Assembly (NCBI GenBank): GCA_001414345.1
Contig: LLCB01000104.1
Coordinates: 111,885 to 175,884 of the forward strand
DNA: 64,000 nucleotides
Direction of reading: 5' to 3'
Source: Hymenoscyphus infarciens
Lineage: Eukaryota > Ascomycota > Leotiomycetes > Helotiales > Helotiaceae
The translations under genes were made by a program, and so were the position numbers. Positions 21,550 through 34,399 of this stretch are shown one piece after another (within the stretch, counting starts at the first letter, position 1; each line of letters starts with the position of its first letter). The notes beneath the pieces are model-generated. The model worked only from the letters and a program-made list of their open reading frames with translations. It was not told the origin of the DNA and did no database searches.

Positions 21550-24500
21550 TCTAAGCTATAAAGGCTAAGGATTAAGAAAAAGAATAGAGAATTTTAGAGC
21601 AAGATAATTAAATCGCCTAATTATTAGACCTAGTATAGTAAATTAGTTAATAACTACTAAATAATAACTAAAGTCTAAGTTCTATCTAACTTATATAAAT
21701 ACCTTCTTTTATCTCTTCTAACTATTATTAAAGATAAGACTCTACTTCTAATATTCCTTTCTTATAATAATCTACTTTATATCTATAACCTAAAAGTACT
21801 TTAAAAACCCTTTAACCTATTAAAAGTAAAATTATAAAGAAAATTAAACCTTTAGATAATAGTACTTTACTTACTTATAAGTAATAAAAGATATCTATAT
21901 ATAATAGACTTTAAGTAAACGCTAACTATTATTATATATTTAAAACTTATAAAGCTCTTATTTAAAGGATAACTATAAAACTTACTAAGAACTACTTAGA
22001 GCCTTAATATAAGTTAGATATAAGTAATATAGCTTTTAAAGATTAATAAGATATAATTAAACTCTTTAATTCCTACTTCTTAACTAGTTATAAGAAAGAG
22101 AATACTTAGAATAAATTTTAAGCTTTATAAATAAGTAGAAAGAGTTATATAGGAGAAACTTTTTTAGATTTTAGAGTATACTTCTTAAGTATAGCTATAC
22201 TTAAGAGAATACTAAAGTTAGAAAGATTCTACTAAATATAGAATAAGATTATATTATAGCTTTAAAGTAGCTCTACTTTAGCTAAGAGAGATTAGAATTA
22301 TAATTTTAATAAGATAGTAGTATATCTTTTAGCCTTAAATAAAGAGAAGTACTAAAATATAGAGTTATCTATAACTAGTACTATAGCTAAACTAATTAGT
22401 ATAACCTTATTATTTAAAAAGATAAGTACTTTTTAATCCTTATCTAGCTCTACTTTAAAAACCTCTCTATCTTTATATAAACTTAATCTTATATCTTAGA
22501 AGATTTTATAAACTCCTAGACTATTTTCTATTAGTAAAAAATTAAAAACTATATTAATAAACTAAGTCTCTACTAATATAAAGTATTACTATTATAGTAA
22601 GCTTAGGTATTTTAAACCTAATTACTCTAATCTTTCTATTATTAATAAAATAGATAATTAACTTAAAGAAGAATAACCTTCTAAAGAGTACTCTAACTCT
22701 AAGCTAAGTTAAGAGGAAAATAAAGAGGCTTAGGTAAAAATTCCTTTCTAGGCCTATATAAATATAATCTAGCTAGACTTAATCTTTCTAAGCTTATAGA
22801 AGGAAAACAATTCCTTATAAATACTATTCTTAATATATAAGAATATAGTATTAAATTATAAGCTTTAGTAAATATAAGAGTAAATAGGTATCTATTTCTA
22901 AATCAGCCTCTAGCTTTATACTTATCTAAGATAATAGGTTTAAAGATTTAGAGATTACTATATATAGTATCTATTTATAGATATAATAATAGTACTAAAA
23001 GCTAGGTAACTTAGTTTATATAACTATATTTAAATATTAATAAATATTATATTTTTAACTACTCTTTTATTATTCTAGACCTTAGATAATAAGACCTAAT
23101 TATTAGTAATAAGTAGTTAAACTACTTTAAAGTCTTTCTTAACCCTTTAAAAAGCTAAATCACTTAGCTAGCTAATTACTTTCTAATTCTTTACTATAGT
23201 AAGGAAATTTTACTTTCTCTTTCTAGCTAGAACTAGAAACCCTTTTTAAATCACTAGTTAGATATAAATTAAAAGGAATATATTATCTAATAATAAGAAA
23301 GACGTAAAAAGAGTAGACTTATAAATATAGCTAAGTTATTATTTCTATTTTTAATAATACCTTTTAAAATTTTAATATCTAACTTTAGTCTAAAGCTTTT
23401 ATAAACTACTAGTATAGTCTTAAAAAGCTAGACCTTATACTCTTTTATTTATAAAATAAGTATAAACGTAATATATTATAATATAAAACAGCCTAATTTA
23501 GAATTTTATATAATAAGTATTTATAAGCTAGATTAGATTATTAATAAGAGATTAACCTCTCTCTAAGATAATGATAAGATAAGAGCTCTAATATAAGCCT
23601 AACTTTTAAAATATTACTTATCTTATAAAGACGTGTTCTTAAAAGTAGCTTCTAATAAGCTCTCTTCTTACTATAAATATAACTATAAGATTACTTTAAA
23701 TAAGCTACTTCTTAACTCCTTTTTACCTCTATATTAATAGTTAATTATAAAGCTTAAAGTTATAAAGAAGTATTTTATAAAGAATCTAGATAAGAAGTTT
23801 ATTATTAATAATAATAGCTCTTTTATCTCTCTAGTACTCTTTATTAAAAAAGCTAATAGTAATAAGTTATAGTTTTATATTAATTATAAGAAGCTAAATA
23901 CTCTAATATAAAACAATCTCTACTTAATCCCTTATATTAATAAGCTTCTTTCTAGAATAAGAATAGTTAAAATCTTTACTAAATTAGATATTAAATAAGC
24001 TTTCTATTATATTTAAATAAACTTTAACTTAGAAGAGATAACTATATTTAGAACTAGATATAGTATATATAAATATAAGGTCCTCTCTTTTAGACTCTAT
24101 AATAGCTTTATTATCTATTAATATTATATAAACAACGTCTTAATAAATAATATTTTAATTTATTTAAATACTATTAAAGAATATAAGAAATAGGTTAAGA
24201 AGGTTCTAAATTAGCTCTAAAAAGTAAAACTTTAAATAGATATTAAGAAAAGTAAATTTAGTATTACTAGAGTTAAATACTTAGGATTTATCTTAACTAT
24301 AAAAAGACTTAAAGTTAACTTTAAAAAAGTAAAGCCTTTATAAAACTAAGTCTAATCTAATACTATAATAAGTATAAAGTCTTATCTAGAATTTATAAGA
24401 TTTTATAAATAATTTATTAAAAGTTATACTAAAATTACTAAACCTCTAACTATAATAATACGCTTTATAAAGCTATTTCTATAAATATCTAAATATAATA

Positions 24501-26560
24501 AAGCCTTTAAAGTATTAAGAACTAAGCTACTTACTATATAAACCTTATACTACTTTAACTTTAATTATAATATAAAAGTAGAAATAGACTTCTTAGAAAG
24601 AGTAATAGTAGGTATATTCTTATAATAATATAATAGCTTTTAGTACTCTATTAGATTCTACTTATATATCTTAGTTAGTTATAAATTAAATTAGAAGATT
24701 TATAATAAAGAACTATCTATTATTATAAAAGCTTTAAAGAAATAACGTCTTAAACTTATATTATATTAGAAGTATATTAATATATATTTAAACTATAGAT
24801 TATTAGAATACTTTATAATAACTAAGCTACTTATAGCTAAGTAAGTCTAATAGATAGAGTTTTTATTAGACTTTAACTTTTAGATTTAATTTATATCTAA
24901 GAAAAGTAATTAAAAAGTAGATATATTAACTTAATATAAATAAGACCTAAAAACCTATAATTAAGCTAAATTAGATAGTTACTTATATACTCTCTTAAGA
25001 CCTAATTAGTTAGACCTCTAAATTAATATTAAACTTACTTAGATCTTTTTATAAAAATAGTTTCTATCTCTTAATATAATAGATATTATTTTAAAGTTAA
25101 GTTTAAATATAATTTAAAAGTTAAAAGAAGATAACTTATATACTTTTTAAAAAGTATATTATAAACTTCTAAATAGATACTCTATCTTACTAGATAATTT
25201 ACTTCTTTTTAAGAATCGACTTTACGTTTAAAGGAATACTAAACTCTATATAAAGTTAATTAAAGAAGTCTATAACTAAGTATTTAGTACTTACTTAAGT
25301 ATAAAAAAGATATACTAGTTATTAGTATAATACTACTACTAGGTTAGACTAGGTTTAGACTATAAGAGGTATATAGAGAATTATTAAGCTTATAAATACT
25401 CCTATTCTTAATAAACTAAGTAATAAGGCTTTCTTTACTCTCTACTTATACTTAACTATTCTATATAATATTTATATATAGATTTTAAATTATTCTTAAA
25501 AGATAAACATAGATTTAATATTATATTAGTATTTATTAACTAACTTAGAAAGAATTTAGTATTAATATCCTACTACTTAACTATAAATACTAAAAGCTTA
25601 ACTAAACTCTTTATTTAATAGATTTACTATTTTAGTTACTACTTTAAATTAATTATATCTAATTAAAAACCTTAATTTATATTATTATTTTAGACTAAAT
25701 TTTATTAAATAATTAGTATTAAGCTTAAACTTAGTACTACCTATTATAAATAAATAAATAAATAAATAGAGATAATAAACTAATATATTAATTAAAGACT
25801 AAAGCGTTTTATAAACTACTATTAAGATAACTAGAGTAAATTAATCCCTCTAATAGATAGAGTATAAATAACACTTCTATACTTATTTATTAGTATAACC
25901 TTTTATTAACTTAAGTTTAGACTTAATCTAAAGACTTTATAAAACTAGAATATACTAAAGACGTCTATTTCTTAAAAACGTCTTAACTATAATAAGGTAG
26001 TAAAAGTAGCTTAATATATATACTCTACTTAGAGAATAGCTAAAAATAATATAGATAAGGCTTAGAAAAGGATAAAGAATAGTATAAATTAATACTAAAG
26101 AGCTATTAACTAAGATGTTAGAGATAAAGTCTACTTATCTACTAAGAATCTTAAGATAAATCGTTCTAGCTAAAAGCTTATTAAATAGTAGATAGAATCT
26201 TTTAAAATACTAGATTATATAAGATACTTCTATAAGTTAAAACTTCTAAAAGGATTATTAATTTATAATATTTTTACTTCTAATATACTTTTAAAGGATT
26301 TAAACACTCTCTTACTAGAATAAGAGGCTTTAAAGCTTCTATTAGATATTATTAAAAGTATATAAGAATAAGAGATATAAGAAATACTTAGTAGTAGACT
26401 TTTTAGAAAATAGCTATAATATTAAGTAAAATAAGTTAAATATAATTTAGATCTTACTTAGTATTCTATAGATAATTTTTAGAGTTTACTATATTATCTA
26501 AGAGACTTTTATACTAAATATCTAAAAGAGCTAGAACTACTCTAACACCTCTCTAAATAG
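21550..26560 (+). pseudogene. gag-pol relic of gypsy A; reverse transcriptase active-site box deleted
   Basis: Readable through TAA/TAG: a gag core near 22,160-22,430; reverse transcriptase from about 23,810 (VLFIKKAN, then FYINYKKLN at about 23,870-23,905, then FTKLDIK*AF and FRTRYSIYKYKVLSF); RNase H about 24,530-24,800; integrase zinc domain about 25,290-25,420 (IKKIY*LLV..); integrase core 25,460-25,880; and a chromodomain near 26,380-26,520 (EILSSRLFRK*L*Y*VK). Compared with copies B and C, eleven codons containing the YLDD-type catalytic box are missing in frame (about 24,148). Several hundred stops and Asp/Gly-to-Asn/Ser type changes make it non-functional. Confidence 0.85.
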
Positions 26561-26756
26561 CTTAATATATAGGAATTAGATAAGAATTAGATAAAAGAGT
26601 TAATTTATAAAACTTTATTAATACTCTCTAATTCTAGTTATTCTTAATAAGGAACTTATAATAAAAACCTAAGATAAAACACTAACTAGTAAGAATATTT
26701 AAAGTTAATAAAGTAAAGAACTAAGACTAAGTTACTACTAAAACAGAGCTTACTAA

Positions 26757-27235
26757 CTCTCTCTAAGCTATAGCCTCTCCTTTCTCTAACTTATTATCCT
26801 CTTCTCTACTCTCTTAAGTATAAGGAGCCTAAATCGGCTCTTCCTCTACTACCTCCTCTTTATAGAGACGCTTCTTACTTTAGTAACCTTCTATAACCTA
26901 CTTTAAAGAGAACGCTTATAAACTCTTTAAATAGGCTTTAAAGAGAACCTAAACCTAGGTTTAGATAGAGGTCTTACTCTCTATAATATAGTATAAGGAC
27001 TATTAAATATTAGTAACTAAAACCCCTCTAATAAGTAAGAGATACTTATAGTAACCTTAGTATAAAGTACTTAAGTCTTCTCTAAGAGAGTAAACTATAC
27101 CTTTAAACTATTCTTTAGTACTTTTATACTAGTAATAACTAATATCTTATCTAAAGCCTTAATAGCCTTCTTAATCTTCTCTTTCTCCTCTTTAAGCTTA
27201 AGCTTACTAAACTCCTTTCCTATAAACTATAGTAA
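26757..27235 (-). pseudogene. possible antisense reading frame in the 3' region of gypsy A
   Basis: Between the chromodomain and 3' LTR the minus strand reads KEFSKLKLKEEKEKIKKAI at about 27,225-27,165 and then, further along, RVRPLSKPRFRFSLKP, with stops only as TAA/TAG. The plus strand in the same place gives Ser/Leu-poor-complexity strings. The same minus-strand motif occurs in copies B and C with Lys/Glu/Arg exchanges. I do not recognise the protein; the Lys/Glu-rich part would form a coiled coil. The start codon was not located, and a frame change in the C-terminal part is possible. Confidence 0.45.
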
Positions 27236-28029
27236 CTATCTAAGTTAGAATAGATTTAGTATATATTTAGAATTAAACTTATAAGGATATATATAGTATT
27301 TTACTCTATATAGTACTTATACTTCTTTAACTTTAGCTTCTTAAAAGTATATATATAATCTCTATTCTAAGATTTTACTTAAAAGTACTAAATATAGTAG
27401 ACTTAGTAAATAGCTAGAAGCGTACTAGAAAGATATAGGAGAGGTATTTTACTATATTAGATTAGCTCTAAATTAGGTCTAATTAAGGAGAGAAGAACTT
27501 ACTTTTATATATATATATAATATATATATATATTCTAAGAGATAAGTTAGTATATAAGAATATACTTAATTAGAAGATATTCTTACTATTTATATTATTT
27601 AGATAAAAAGAAAAGAAGAAGAGAAGTTAGAATCAAGGAAAAGTCGTCTACTAATATACTACTTATAATAATAGCTATTACTTTATAATTATTATTTATT
27701 ACTTAATAATTACTATTATAATATATAATAATAGTAAGAATATAATAACTTTATAGTAGTATACTACTTTCTACTCTATAGTTAATTATTAACCTCTCTT
27801 CTATTTATATCCTATTATTATATAATATATAGTAGTAAATAAAGAGTAATTAGCTCTTAAAATAATAATAGTACTACTAAGCTACTAACCCTACCTCGAC
27901 TACTATATACTATAATAGTAGATAAATTACATTTTTTATAATAAAGAGATAAATAATACTCTAATTAACCTAATACTATATTAATTAATAACTAAAGACT
28001 CGGGATAAGTCTTTTTAAAGAAGAGGGGA

Positions 28030-28508
28030 TATAATAGTACGCTATTCTAGATTATTATATAATAGCACTATTCTAAATTAATAGGTATTTATAAAACTAC
28101 TAATACCTCTAAGCACTACCGATACCTCTAATACCTCTAGAGCTAAGATTACAAATAACTGATACTTATATAAGTAAAGTGCTAAAGGTATTAATATCTA
28201 ATATTTATATATAGAAGAGATTAAGATTTAGATATTATATATTTAGCTTTCTAAAGGTTCAAAGGTTATATATTTAGCTTTTTAGCTCTTATTATTTAGT
28301 ATTAGCTATATTAGACAGAGCTTAGTTATTATTATTATTAGAACTTAGAAGCTTCTAACCTCTTATATATAGACGTTTATGTTTAGTATAGAAGAGAGAT
28401 AGTTATTATTTTCTTCTATATTAGTACCTAGTATCTACTTACGTTATTTAGTCTTAAACGTACTCCTATATACCTCTTCTTCTATAGTATATATTTCGTG
28501 CCGTTATA
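28030..28508 (+). repeat. 3' LTR of gypsy A
   Basis: 479 bp, preceded by the purine tract aaagaagagggga. Confidence 0.9.
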
Positions 28509-28567
28509 TATATCACTATATTAAGATATATTTCTCTCTACTTAGTCGGGTGTTCTAGGCGTTATAG

Positions 28568-29043
28568 TATAATAGCACGTTATTCTAGATTATTATATAA
28601 TAGTACTATTCTGAATTGTCGGCATTTATAAAACTACTAATATCTCTAAGTACTATCGATACTTCTAATATCTCTAGAGCCGAGATTATAAATAACTAAT
28701 ACTTATATAAGCGAAGTACTAAAGGTATTAATATCTAATATTTATATATAAAAGGGATTAAGGTTTAAATATTATATATTTAGCTTTCTAAAGGTTTAGA
28801 GATTATATATTTAGCTTTTTAGCTCTTATTATTTAGTATTAGCTATATTAGATAGAGCTTAGTTATTATTATTATTAGAACTTAGTAGCTTCTAACCTCT
28901 TATATATAGACGTTTATATTTAGTATAAAAGAGAGATAGTTATTATTTTCTTCTATATTAGTACCTAGTATCTATATATATTATTCTACTATATATACTC
29001 CTATATACCTCTACTATAGTTATATATATTTTATACTATTATA
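28568..29043 (+). repeat. 5' LTR of gypsy B
   Basis: 476 bp, begins tataatagcacgttatt, where the unmutated C of gcacg is kept, and ends tatactattata. Confidence 0.88.
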
Positions 29044-29599
29044 TAAAAATAATAACTCTTCTTTACTAGTAATAGCCTTAATAATATCTTCTTTAAGCTT
29101 ATTATTACTCTTTATTTAGAAGTTGATTTAGCTTTAATTTAGAATATTATAATAGTATTCTTATATAGCTAGGTAATTAGAGACTACTTAGATAGCTAGT
29201 AATACTAGGGTTTAGTATCTATATAGATAGCTAGTAAAAATCGTATTATAGATATATTAAGAGATTAGAATATATTAAGTATTCTTAAGAGTTCTAATAA
29301 CCTTAGATTTAGTAAATAAGTTAACTTATTATAGTTATCTAGAAGGCTTCTAAATCTAACTTTATCTCTCTTCTCTCTTAATTTAATATTTAATATATTA
29401 GAATCTAGAGTAACTCTAGGTCTCTTCTAAGCTCTACTTCTAAGCGTAGAGCCTCTCTTTAAAGAATAAAGCTAAGCCTCTATTAAAAGGTTCTTAACTT
29501 AGTACTATACTTCTAAGAATACTAAGAAGCCTAAAAATAATAAAGATAAAAGCTTAGTACTTAGAAGCTAGAGAGATTAATAAGACTTTCTAATATAAA

Positions 29600-32500
29600 T
29601 AAGATATAAAGTATAATCTAAGCTATAAAAGCTAAGAATTAAGAAAAAGAAGAGAGAATTTTAAAGTAAGATAACTAAATTACTTAATTATTAGACTTAG
29701 TTTAGTAAATTAGTTAATAATTACTAAATAATAACTAAAGTCTAAGTCTTATCTAACTTATATAAACACCTTCTTTTATCTCTTTAAACTATTATTAGAA
29801 GCGAAACTTTACCTCTAATATTCCTTTCTTATAATAATCTACTCTATGTCTATAACCTAAAAGCACTCTAAAAGCCTTTTAACTTATTAAAAGTAAGATT
29901 ATAAAGAAAATTAAACTTTTAGATAATAGTATTTTACTTATATATAAGTAATAAAGAATATTAATATATAATTAACTTTATATAAATACTAACTATTATT
30001 AGACGTCTTTAACTTATAAAGCTCTTATTTAGAAGATAATAATAAAACTTACTTAGAACTACTTAGAGCTCTAATATAAGTCTAATATAAGTAAGATAAT
30101 ATTTAAAGATTATAAAGAAATAATTAAACTTCTTAATACTTACTATTTAACTAGTTATAAGAAGAAGAATACCTAGAACGCCTTTTAGTCTCTTTAGATA
30201 GAATAGAAGAGTTATATAGAAGAAAGTTTTATAGAATTTAAAAGTTACTTTTTAAGTATAGTAATACTTAGAGAAGTATTAGAATAAGATAAATTCTACT
30301 ATATATAAGAGAAGCTTATACCTTAGCTTAGAAACTAATTAGTTAATAGTAAGAGGTACTAGAATACTAATTTTAATAAGATAATAAGAGACTTTTTATT
30401 TATAAATAAGGAATAGTATTAAAATACTAAGTTATATATAACTAGTATAATAAGTATAAAAAAACTAGTAATAATAAGCTTATTATACTAAAAGTCTAAT
30501 ACTAACTAATCCTTATCTAGTTTAGTAGTAAAACCCTTACTACTCTTATATAGACTTTATTCTACTTCTTAAAAGACTTCTTAAACTCCTAAGCTCTCTT
30601 CTACTAATAAAAGATTAAAGACTTTATCTATAAACTAATTCCTTACTAGTATAAAATGTTTTAATTATAAGAAATCTAGGTATATTAAGCTTAACTATTC
30701 TAATCTACCTAGTATTAATAAAATAGATAATTAACTTAAGAAAGAATAACTACTTAAAAAGTCCTCTAACTCTAACCTAAGTTAAGAGGAAAATAAAAAG
30801 GTCTAAGTAAAAATACCTTCTTAAGCTTATATAAATATAATCTAGCTAGACTTAACCTTTCTAAGCTTATAAGAGGAAAATAGTTTTTTATAAATACTAC
30901 TCTTAGTATATAAAGATATAGTATTAAAATATAAGCTTTAGTAGATATAGAAGTAAATAGGTATCTATTTCTAAATCAACTTCTAGCTTTATAATTATTA
31001 AAAATAATAGGTTTATAGATCTAAAAACTACCTTATTTAATATCTATTTATAGATATAATAATAGTACTAAAAGCTAGATAACTTAGTTTATATAACTAT
31101 ATTTAAATATAGATAAATATTATATCTCTAACTACCTCTTTATTATCTTAAACCTTAGATAATAAGACTTAATTATTAGTAATAAGTAGTTAAACTATTT
31201 TAAAGTTCTTCTTAACCTCTTAAAGAACTAAATTACTTAGCTAGCTAACTATCTTTTAACTTTCTACTATAGTAAGGAAATTTTACTTTTACTTTTTAAC
31301 TAAAACTAGAAACCTATTTTAAATTACTAGTTAAATATAAATTAAAAGGAATATATAATCTATTAATAAGAAAGATATAAAAAGAGTAGACTTATAAATA
31401 TAACTAAGTTATTACTTCTATCTATAATAATACCTTTTAAAATTTTAATATCTAACTTTAGTCTAAAGCCTCTATAAACTACTAATATAGCTTTAAAAGG
31501 CTAGACTCTATACTTATTTATCTATAAAATAAGTATAAATACTATTTATTTTAATATAAAATAACTTAATTTAGAGTTTTATATAACTAGTATTTTTAAG
31601 TTAGATTAGATTATTAATAAAAGATTAGTCTCTCTTTAAGATAATAATAATATAAGAGCTCTAATATAAGCCTAACTTTTAAAATATTACTTATCTTATA
31701 AAGATATATTCTTAAAAGTAGCTTTTAATAAGCTCTCTCTTTCTTTAAATAACCTACTTTCTAACTCCTTTTTACCTCTATATTAATAGTTAACTATAAA
31801 GCTTAAAGCTATAAAGAAGTATTTTATAAAAAACCTAGATAAGAGGTTTATTATTAATAGTAATAGCTCTTTTACCTCTCTAGTATTCTTTTTAAAAAGG
31901 CTAATAGTAATAAGTTATAATTTTATATTAATTATAAGAAGCTAAACGCTTTAACCTAAAATAATCTCTACTTAATCCTTTATATTAATAAGCTCTTTTC
32001 TAGAATAAGAATAGCTAAAATCTTTATTAAATTAGATATTAGATAAGCTTTCTATTATATCTAAATAAACCTTAACTTAGAAGAGATAACTATATTTAGA
32101 ACTAGATATAGTATATATAAATATAAGGTCTTTCCTTTTAGACTTTATAATAGCTCTACTACTTATTAATATTATATAAACAACGTTTTAATTAACTATC
32201 TAGATAACTTCTATATTACTTACTTAGATAATATTTTAATTTATTTAGATATTATTAAAAAATATAAAAAATAGATTAAGAAGGTTCTAAATTAGCTCTA
32301 AGAAGTAAGACTTTAAGTAGATATTAAGAAAAATAAATTTAATATTACTAGAGTTAAATACTTAGGATTTATCTTAACTATAAAAAGACTTAAAGTTAAC
32401 TTTAAAAAAGTAGAGCTTTTATAAAACTAAGTCTAACCTAATACTATAATAGATATAAAGTCTTATCTAGAGTTTATAGAATTCTATAAATAATTTATTA

Positions 32501-33369
32501 AAAGATATATTAAAATTATAAAACCCTTAACTATAATAATATACTTTATAAAGCTATTTCTATAAATACTTAAATATAAAGAAGTCTTTAAAGTATTAAA
32601 ACTAAGCTACTTATAATTTAAACCTTATACTACTTTAATCTTAATAATAATATAAAGCTAGAAATAGACTCTTTAAAAGGAGTAATAATAGGTATATTTT
32701 TATAATAGTATAATAGCTTTTAATACTTTATTAAGTTCTACTTATATATCTTAGTTAGTTATAAATTAAACTAGGAGATCTATAATAAAGAGCTATCTAC
32801 TATTATAAAAGCTTTTAAGAAATAATATCTTAAACTTATATTATATTAAAAGTATATTAATATATATTTAGATTATAAATTATTAAAATACTTTATAACA
32901 ACTAAGCTACTTATAGCTAAGTAAGTCTAATAGATAGAGTTTTTATTAGATTTTAACTTTTAGATTTAATTTATATCTAAAAAGAGTAATTAAAAAGTAA
33001 ATATATTAACCTAATATAAATAAGACCTAAAAACCTATAATTAAGCTAAAGTAGATAGTTACTTATATATTCTTTTAATATCTAATTATTTAGACCTTTA
33101 AATTAATACTAAACTTACTTAGACCTTTTTATAAGAATAGTTTATATCTCTTAATATAATTTAGTTAGATATTATTCTAAGAATAAGTTTAAATATAATT
33201 TAGAAGTTAAAAGAAGATAACTTAAACTTCTTTTAAAAAGAACGTTATAAACTTCTAGATAGATACTACTTCTTATTAGATAATTTACTACTCTTTAAGA
33301 ATTAACTTTATATTTAAAGAAATACTAAACTTTATATAAAACTAATCTAAGAAGTCTATAACTAAGTAT
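29600..33369 (+). pseudogene. gag-pol relic of gypsy B, part 1 (gag to start of integrase)
   Basis: Parallel to element A line by line. The reverse transcriptase active-site region is complete here: at about 32,190-32,250 it reads NYLDNFYITYLDNILIYLD, where the Asp-Asp pairs of the family's YLDD box read LDN. RNase H lies at about 32,600-32,900. The frame is cut at 33,369 (EVYN*V) just at the start of the integrase HHCC zinc domain, which continues at 46,652. Confidence 0.85.
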
Positions 33370-33865
33370 TATAATAGTATACTATCCTGGATTATTATAT
33401 AATAGCTAGATTATTATATAATAGCTCTATTCTAAATTGTCGGTATTCGTAAAACTACTAATACCTCTAAGTAGTACTAATACCTCTAATACCTCTAGGG
33501 CTAAGATTATAAATAACTAATACTTATATAAGCGAAGTGCTAAAGGTATTAATATCTAATATTTATATATAGAAGGGATTAAGGTTTAGATATTATATAT
33601 TTAGCTTTCTAAAGGATTAGAGGTTATATATTTAGCTTTTCGGCTCTTATTATTTAGTATTAGCTATATTAGGTAAGGCTCGGTTATTATTATTATTAGA
33701 ACTTAGAAGCTTCTAAAACTCTTATATATAGACGTTTATATTTAGTATAAAAGAGAGATAGTTATTATTTTCTTCTATATTAGTATCTAGTATCTATATA
33801 CGTTATTCTACTATATATACTCCTATATACCTCTACTATAATTATATATATTTTATACTATTATA
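33370..33865 (+). repeat. 5' LTR of gypsy C (496 bp)
   Basis: Contains a short extra duplication near its start (attattatataatagctag) that is shared with its 3' partner and absent from A and B, so C belongs to a distinct sublineage. Confidence 0.88.
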
Positions 33866-34399
33866 TAAAAATAATAACTCTTCTTTACTAGTAACGGCCT
33901 TTATAATATCTCTTTTAAGCTTATTATTACTTTTTTTGTTTTAATTTCGATTTAGCTTAGAATTAGATTATAATAATATATCCTTAAATAGCTAGGATTC
34001 TAGAGATCTCTTAAATAGCTAGTAATACTAGGGTTTAGTATCTATATAAATAGCTAGTAAAATCGTGTTTTATATATTAAGAGATTAGAATATACTAAGT
34101 ATTCCTAAGAATCCTAATAACCTTCTTTATATAGGGATTACTATATATAATTTAAATAGTTAATAATATAAACAGTTATTTAAAAAACTCTTAAATCACC
34201 TCTTTTACTCTCTTCTAATTTAATATTTAATATATTAGAATCTAGAGTAACTCTAGGTTCTTTCTAAGCTCTACTCTTAAGCGTAGAGCCTCTCTTTAAG
34301 TAATAAAGTTAAGCCTCTACTAAAAGGTTTTTAACTTAGTACTATACCTCTAAGAATACTAAGAAGCCTAAGAATAATAAAGGTAAAGGCTTAGCACCT

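Larger units (their letters stand above)
20511..28508 (+). mobile_element. chromovirus-type Ty3/gypsy element A (7,998 bp)
   Basis: LTRs at 20,511-20,958 (448 bp) and 28,030-28,508 (479 bp; the extra 31 bp is an internal copy of a tttagcttt..aggtt segment). They start tataatagtacg and end cgtactattata or close to it, so LTR termini are inverted repeats. TATAT flanks both sides (20,506-20,510; 28,509-28,513), a plausible but low-complexity target duplication. A purine tract aaagaagagggga ends at 28,029. The interior, in order on the plus strand, has gag, protease region, reverse transcriptase, RNase H, integrase and chromodomain relics, followed by a 1.4-kb 3' region. Confidence 0.92.

Noticed and set aside
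25740..25780. AAAT-type tandem repeat in the gypsy interior
   Set aside because: It coincides with the integrase segment where Gln-Thr-Asp-Gly-Gln codons are expected; RIP turned CAG/GAC-type codons into a simple-looking run, so it is not an independent microsatellite.
27505..27540. Alternating TA tract as possible origin or centromere element
   Set aside because: It recurs at the same position of all gypsy copies (near 45,640 and 54,620), so it belongs to the element's 3' region.
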